Below are positions 7,937 through 11,282 of a DNA stretch of 11,282 nt, in pieces. The notes below the pieces were generated by a model. That model saw nothing but the letters and a program-made list of their open reading frames with translations. It did not search any database and was not told the DNA's origin. The position numbers and the translations under genes are program-made. Positions within the stretch are counted from its first letter, which is position 1, and every line of letters starts with the position of its first letter. Source of the DNA: Rhynchonema sp. JSB1_4 (lineage: Eukaryota > Nematoda > Chromadorea > Monhysterida > Xyalidae); NCBI GenBank assembly GCA_030248065.1, contig JASAMV010004518.1, forward strand, positions 1 through 11,282, written 5' to 3'.

Positions 7937-8583
7937 GAAAAGCTGCAATTTTCGAGATCACGTGTCTCCAGTTTGTCTGCCGACGACGCCCAGTCTACAG
8001 CAGCCCAGCCAATGTTTCATGACTGGCTGGGGCAGGACAATTCGTCAGTTTTTTAAAGCACAACAACTGAGCCAAAAAACGTTAGCAAAATGTGGAAAGT
8101 GTTCCCTTCGTTCTGCAGATACGAGACACTCGGACGTGCTGAGTCAAGCGGCCGTCATCGTGCAGCCAGACACGGTTTGCCACCGAGACTTGAGCAATCA
8201 TGCCTGTTTTGATCAAGATTCAATGATCTGTGCCTACGAACATACGGGAGTGACGGATCCAACCCAGCTACAAGATGCGTGCAATGTACGTTTCGGCATT
8301 TATAGTGGCCGATGAGCATCAATTTTGTATTTTCATCATCTAAAATATTGCGGAGTAGATCTCTATTCGGAAAAACTTCCGGAATACAAATATTAAATTG
8401 AATTCAGCTGGACAGTGGCGGCCCGCTGGTGTGTTTGCAAGACGACGGCACTTTTCAGCTGTTTGGCGTCGTGTCTTTTGGTCCGAATCCGTGCGACTCA
8501 AAACAATTCCGGGTGTCTACGTGCGTGTGACAGCCTACTTGGGCGACATAAACACTGCAATTGAACAGACTGGCGGTCTTTAG
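7937..8583 (+). pseudogene. Decayed S1 (chymotrypsin-fold) serine protease, tandem copy of the gene at 9518
   Basis: Three exon relics correspond to exons 4-6 of the intact paralogue: 7937-8043 (VSPVCLPTTPSLQQPSQCFM, TGWG), 8119-8285 (SQAAVIVQPDTVC, DPTQLQDACN) and 8408-8583 (DSGGPLVCLQDDGTFQLFG, ending AIEQTGGL). Intron positions and phases are the same as in the paralogue. The last exon is 176 nt against 177 in the intact gene: a one-base loss after the TGCG near 8490 puts the reading frame into TGA at 8528-8530, while the conserved C-terminus PGVYVRVTAYLGDINTAIEQ continues in another frame. The first relic is 107 nt against 106, with an extra base probably in the AAAA at 7938-7941. No exon for the signal peptide, activation site or catalytic His is recognisable upstream. 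An expressed short product cannot be ruled out, and a sequencing error could explain one frameshift but not all the losses. Confidence 0.8.
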
Positions 8584-9410
8584 GTTAAAAATATGTCGGA
8601 TTGTTTGAGCATATGTGATTTTGTGATTTTCGACGCATTTGCAACTTTATTTAAATTCTAATGTCTCAGACGACATGTATTAAAGCGCGTGACTTGACTT
8701 AAAATTGTATCACTTGTGCTGGTCTTGCCGTTGTCAAAGCTCGTTGTAACGTTGATGACCACACAGATATTGCTATGTTAGTCAAAACTGTCAGTCAGTG
8801 GACTTCAGTCTGTGTTACGCTGCATGATAAGGAAAACGCGACTGAATGAGTAGTTCCTGATTGACAGCACAAACGTGCCGTGTGTTGCAACGTTGCACCA
8901 CTTGTGAAAGATAATTGGCTCCGCGGCTGTTCACCAATTCATAGATTATCGTGTTTTTTGTTGATTTTCAGCCGCCTGAACCTGAGAAAATTGAACAAAC
9001 TAAAATAATGTAAATCGAGCGCGAAGGAAACTGCAGTGATTTTGCGAACTTATCTTGAGCTAAAGCCTATTGATAAAGTGTCAGACAGCCTATATTGCAC
9101 AAATCCCAAACAAAAATAACAAAAATAGAAAGGGTTAGAATGCCATAAACCAGCCAAAATAGAACAAACTGAGCTTACGTATCTGTCTGCAGCAAAACCG
9201 ATGGAAACTCACCGACAGCTACTCACAGACGCACAACCAAAACAAGTTTTTATAGAAAAAACCACGCCCCCCTCCAGAAAGCAATGAAACACGACAAACA
9301 ATCCCACATAAACACATAAACACCGAACAAATTTCTACTGTACAGTTGAAGAACAATAACTTATCTTTATGAGTTTCTGTGTTGTTGGCGTTTCAGTCAC
9401 GGTTGGTCGT
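8584..9410. other. Intergenic region upstream of the intact protease
   Basis: No coding exon is seen on either strand. An ATTAAA at 8679-8684 is a possible relic polyadenylation signal of the pseudogene. Five WGATAR sites occur: 8825-8830 and 9071-9076 (TGATAA), 8909-8914 (AGATAA), and on the minus strand 9055-9050 and 9366-9361 (AGATAA). Confidence 0.5.
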
Positions 9411-9417
9411 TATATAA
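9411..9417 (+). promoter_or_regulatory. TATA box of the intact protease
   Basis: TATATAA lies 101 bp upstream of the ATG at 9518. A start about 30 bp downstream would fall near 9441 (TCAACA), giving a 5' leader of roughly 75 bases. The ATG has A at -3. A GATA-type site lies about 45 bp further upstream. Confidence 0.7.
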
Positions 9418-9517
9418 GTGAGCTTGAGCTGATCGACGTCAACAAGTTCTATTACTTCGAGAAATCCAATTTGCTGAGTTCAACCACTCAATCCAAGCAG
9501 CCAGAAGGCAATCTATA

Positions 9518-10905
9518 ATGAGTCCTTGCAATTTGTTTGTTTTGTTTGTGGCAACGACCTTCGTCCACACGAGCGTTGCCCATCCCCATCCACCCACCAC
9601 GACCGACAAACCGAATGCCGAGTGTGGAGTGCCAGCCATTAAACCCATTCTGAATCAAACGAGAAGGATGATTGTCTGTAAGTTGCTTGTCAGTTGTGCC
9701 CAACGTATTCGTCCATGTTCAAATACCCTGCTTACCCACTCTCAAACAAAATAAGTGAGGGGATGTTAGTTTAAAAACTGTCCACCGTCGAAACCTCTTT
9801 TCTGTGCCTCAGATGGACGAGAAGCCATTCCAAATAGCTGGCCGTGGCAAGTGATGCTCACAACCAAAGACTGTGGTGCTTCGATTGTTTCAAAACGTGT
9901 CCTGGTCACAGCAGCGCATTGTGTGTCAGTTGTTTTACGTTTAACAGATCACTTGCAAAATAAAAAAATTCCATTTTGATATACAGCGAACGCATGGAGA
10001 ACCAAAAACAGTGCGTGTGGGTGGGAATACACCACAGAGACGAACTCCAATATGTCAAATGTGTGGATGTTGAAAGCGTGAGGATAGACAAGCGCTATGA
10101 TGGAGCTCAAGACCATGATTTTGCGATACTGATATTGAAGGTTGGAAGTCCGCTCTGTCACAATTAGTTCAATTATTCGGCTGGACCTTTTTCTCGTTAC
10201 TTCAGGAAGCACTTGAGTTCACAGATAGTGTATCACCGGTCTGTCTGCCGACAAACACCACACCAGACAACCCAAACAAATGTTTCACAACCGGGTGGGG
10301 CGTGCGCGAAGGTAATGACATCAGCTTTATTGTGTTTTCTCTAAACCTCATCTCTCACACCGCACTGTGTGCTTGAAGGTGATAATGGCGTTGGGTATGA
10401 TATCGTCTCACAAGTTCTGCGCCAAGCCGCGGTGAAGATTCAACCAAATGAAGTTTGTGAGAAGAACGTGAAGGCCAAGTTCATGACAGACATCCATATC
10501 TGCGCTCACGGATATCATGGAGTGGATGATCCAACACAAATACAGGATTCATGCAGCGTAAGTTCAGTTCCGTTCAGTTCTTTTTTCACATTCTGCAGAA
10601 CATGCAATCACGAATAAACGTAACAAAACGTAGAGACTTTTGATCGGCCGTAGGTGTACGTGTGATTTTTCGTATGCTCTGATCTGATAAGTGCGTGCAT
10701 GGCTAACACCACAATTCTGCTATCACAGTCAGACAGTGGCGGGCCGCTTGTTTGTCAACAAGACGACGGTTCATTCCAACTCTACGGCATTGTGGCATTC
10801 GGACCGACGCCGTGTGGCGATATGACTGAACCGGGCTCCTACATGCGCGTAACAGCCTTCTTGGCCGACATCAACAAGGCCATTGAGCAAACCGGCGGAT
10901 TTTAG
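9518..10905 (+). CDS. Secreted S1 serine protease (chymotrypsin fold), six exons, intact
   Basis: Exons 9518-9677, 9813-9924, 9987-10140, 10206-10311, 10379-10557 and 10729-10905 join in phase to 295 residues. A hydrophobic signal peptide ends near TSVA (residue 21). A propeptide with Cys36 follows, then the activation region NQTRRMIVYGREA (residues 46-58). The catalytic triad is His89 (TAAHC), Asp135 (DHDFAIL) and Ser240 (SDSGGPLVC). Asp234 stands at the chymotrypsin-189 position, predicting cleavage after Arg or Lys. Cysteines fit the usual bridges, including the propeptide link Cys36-Cys155, plus an extra pair Cys100/Cys116. Oddities: position 193 is Ser238 instead of Gly, G18 of IVGG is Tyr, and Met precedes the Ile. 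It is secreted and probably a zymogen; a digestive or immune role is a guess. The final exon ends INKAIEQTGGF, nearly as in the broken neighbour. Confidence 0.92.
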
Positions 10906-11004
10906 AATGAGAATTATGTGAGAAAGAAAAGATGATTTGCGGTCCGATCAACATATTGTCAGATTGTATGTTGATTCCCACCACACTAAGAGCACTCTAT
11001 TCAT

Positions 11005-11010
11005 AATAAA
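11005..11010 (+). terminator. Polyadenylation signal of the protease
   Basis: AATAAA lies 100 bp past the TAG stop at 10903-10905 on the coding strand, a normal distance for a metazoan 3' UTR. Confidence 0.65.
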
Positions 11011-11282
11011 TTGTTGCAACATTCACTGCGTATCCTCAGCGTTGGTCTTATGCGCGATGAGTCAACTAACTCAGAGCATGTCATGAATTCAAACCATCGA
11101 GCAAATAACAACCGTCTGGAATCAGTTACTTGCATTATACAACTCAAACGTCTGTTCAATACTGATGGGTAGCCAAAAAGGCCGACAACCACGCAAATAA
11201 TACAGAAAAAATCCTTGAAGAGAAGGTGAAAACCTTACAAGAACATCCACTAATTCTTCAAACGAACGATGGCTGGCTGTCG
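11011..11282. other. Right flank without a recognised gene
   Basis: I looked on the minus strand for the missing upstream Ig exons of the adhesion gene and on the plus strand for a third protease copy, and saw neither. Confidence 0.5.

Noticed and set aside
8398..8583. A separate 61-codon plus-strand gene
   Set aside because: It is the last protease exon read partly in the wrong frame; only its second half (PGVYVRVTAYLGD onward) is protease sequence.
1..11282. CRISPR array, prokaryotic operon or phage-type defence system
   Set aside because: All real genes are intron-split metazoan genes; no regularly spaced direct repeats or bacterial gene pattern is present.

Overview
The window is metazoan nuclear DNA. 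Its genes are split by many spliceosomal introns of about 65 to 610 bp with GT/AG ends, and it carries extracellular Ig and fibronectin type III (FN3) modules, a chymotrypsin-fold protease family and non-coding transposon relics. The short introns and divergent sequences suggest an invertebrate, perhaps an ecdysozoan such as a tardigrade; the species is a guess.

Layout. Positions 7561 down to 668 (minus strand) hold the 3' two thirds of an L1CAM/neuroglian-family cell-adhesion receptor. I reconstructed 18 exons that join in phase without a frameshift or stop and encode 785 residues: the last two Ig domains, five FN3 domains, one membrane helix and a short cytoplasmic tail. The start of the gene (signal peptide and the first four Ig domains expected for the family) is not in the window. 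The tail ends before the ankyrin-binding FIGQY motif usual in the family. Positions 1-667 are its 3' flank.

Positions 7937-8583 (plus strand) hold a decayed S1 serine protease copy with a frameshift and no recognisable first exons. Positions 9518-10905 (plus strand) hold its intact paralogue: six exons and 295 residues with signal peptide, propeptide and full His/Asp/Ser triad. It has a TATA box, several GATA-type sites upstream and an AATAAA signal downstream. The two copies share intron positions and C-termini, so they are tandem duplicates. If the missing 5' exons of the adhesion gene lie to the right, both proteases sit antisense inside one of its introns.

The introns of the adhesion gene hold mobile-element debris: two copies of a GC-rich fold-back element in opposite orientation (about 1816-1960 and 3391-3557), a 162-bp MITE with 45-bp terminal inverted repeats flanked by TA (5426-5587), and an imperfect palindrome (4553-4673).

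No RNA gene, CRISPR array or bacterial-type operon is present. The points most worth checking are the FIGQY-less tail, the replaced oxyanion-hole glycine and odd activation site of the protease, the lost core tryptophan in one Ig domain, and the opposed repeats, which could form double-stranded RNA in the pre-mRNA.
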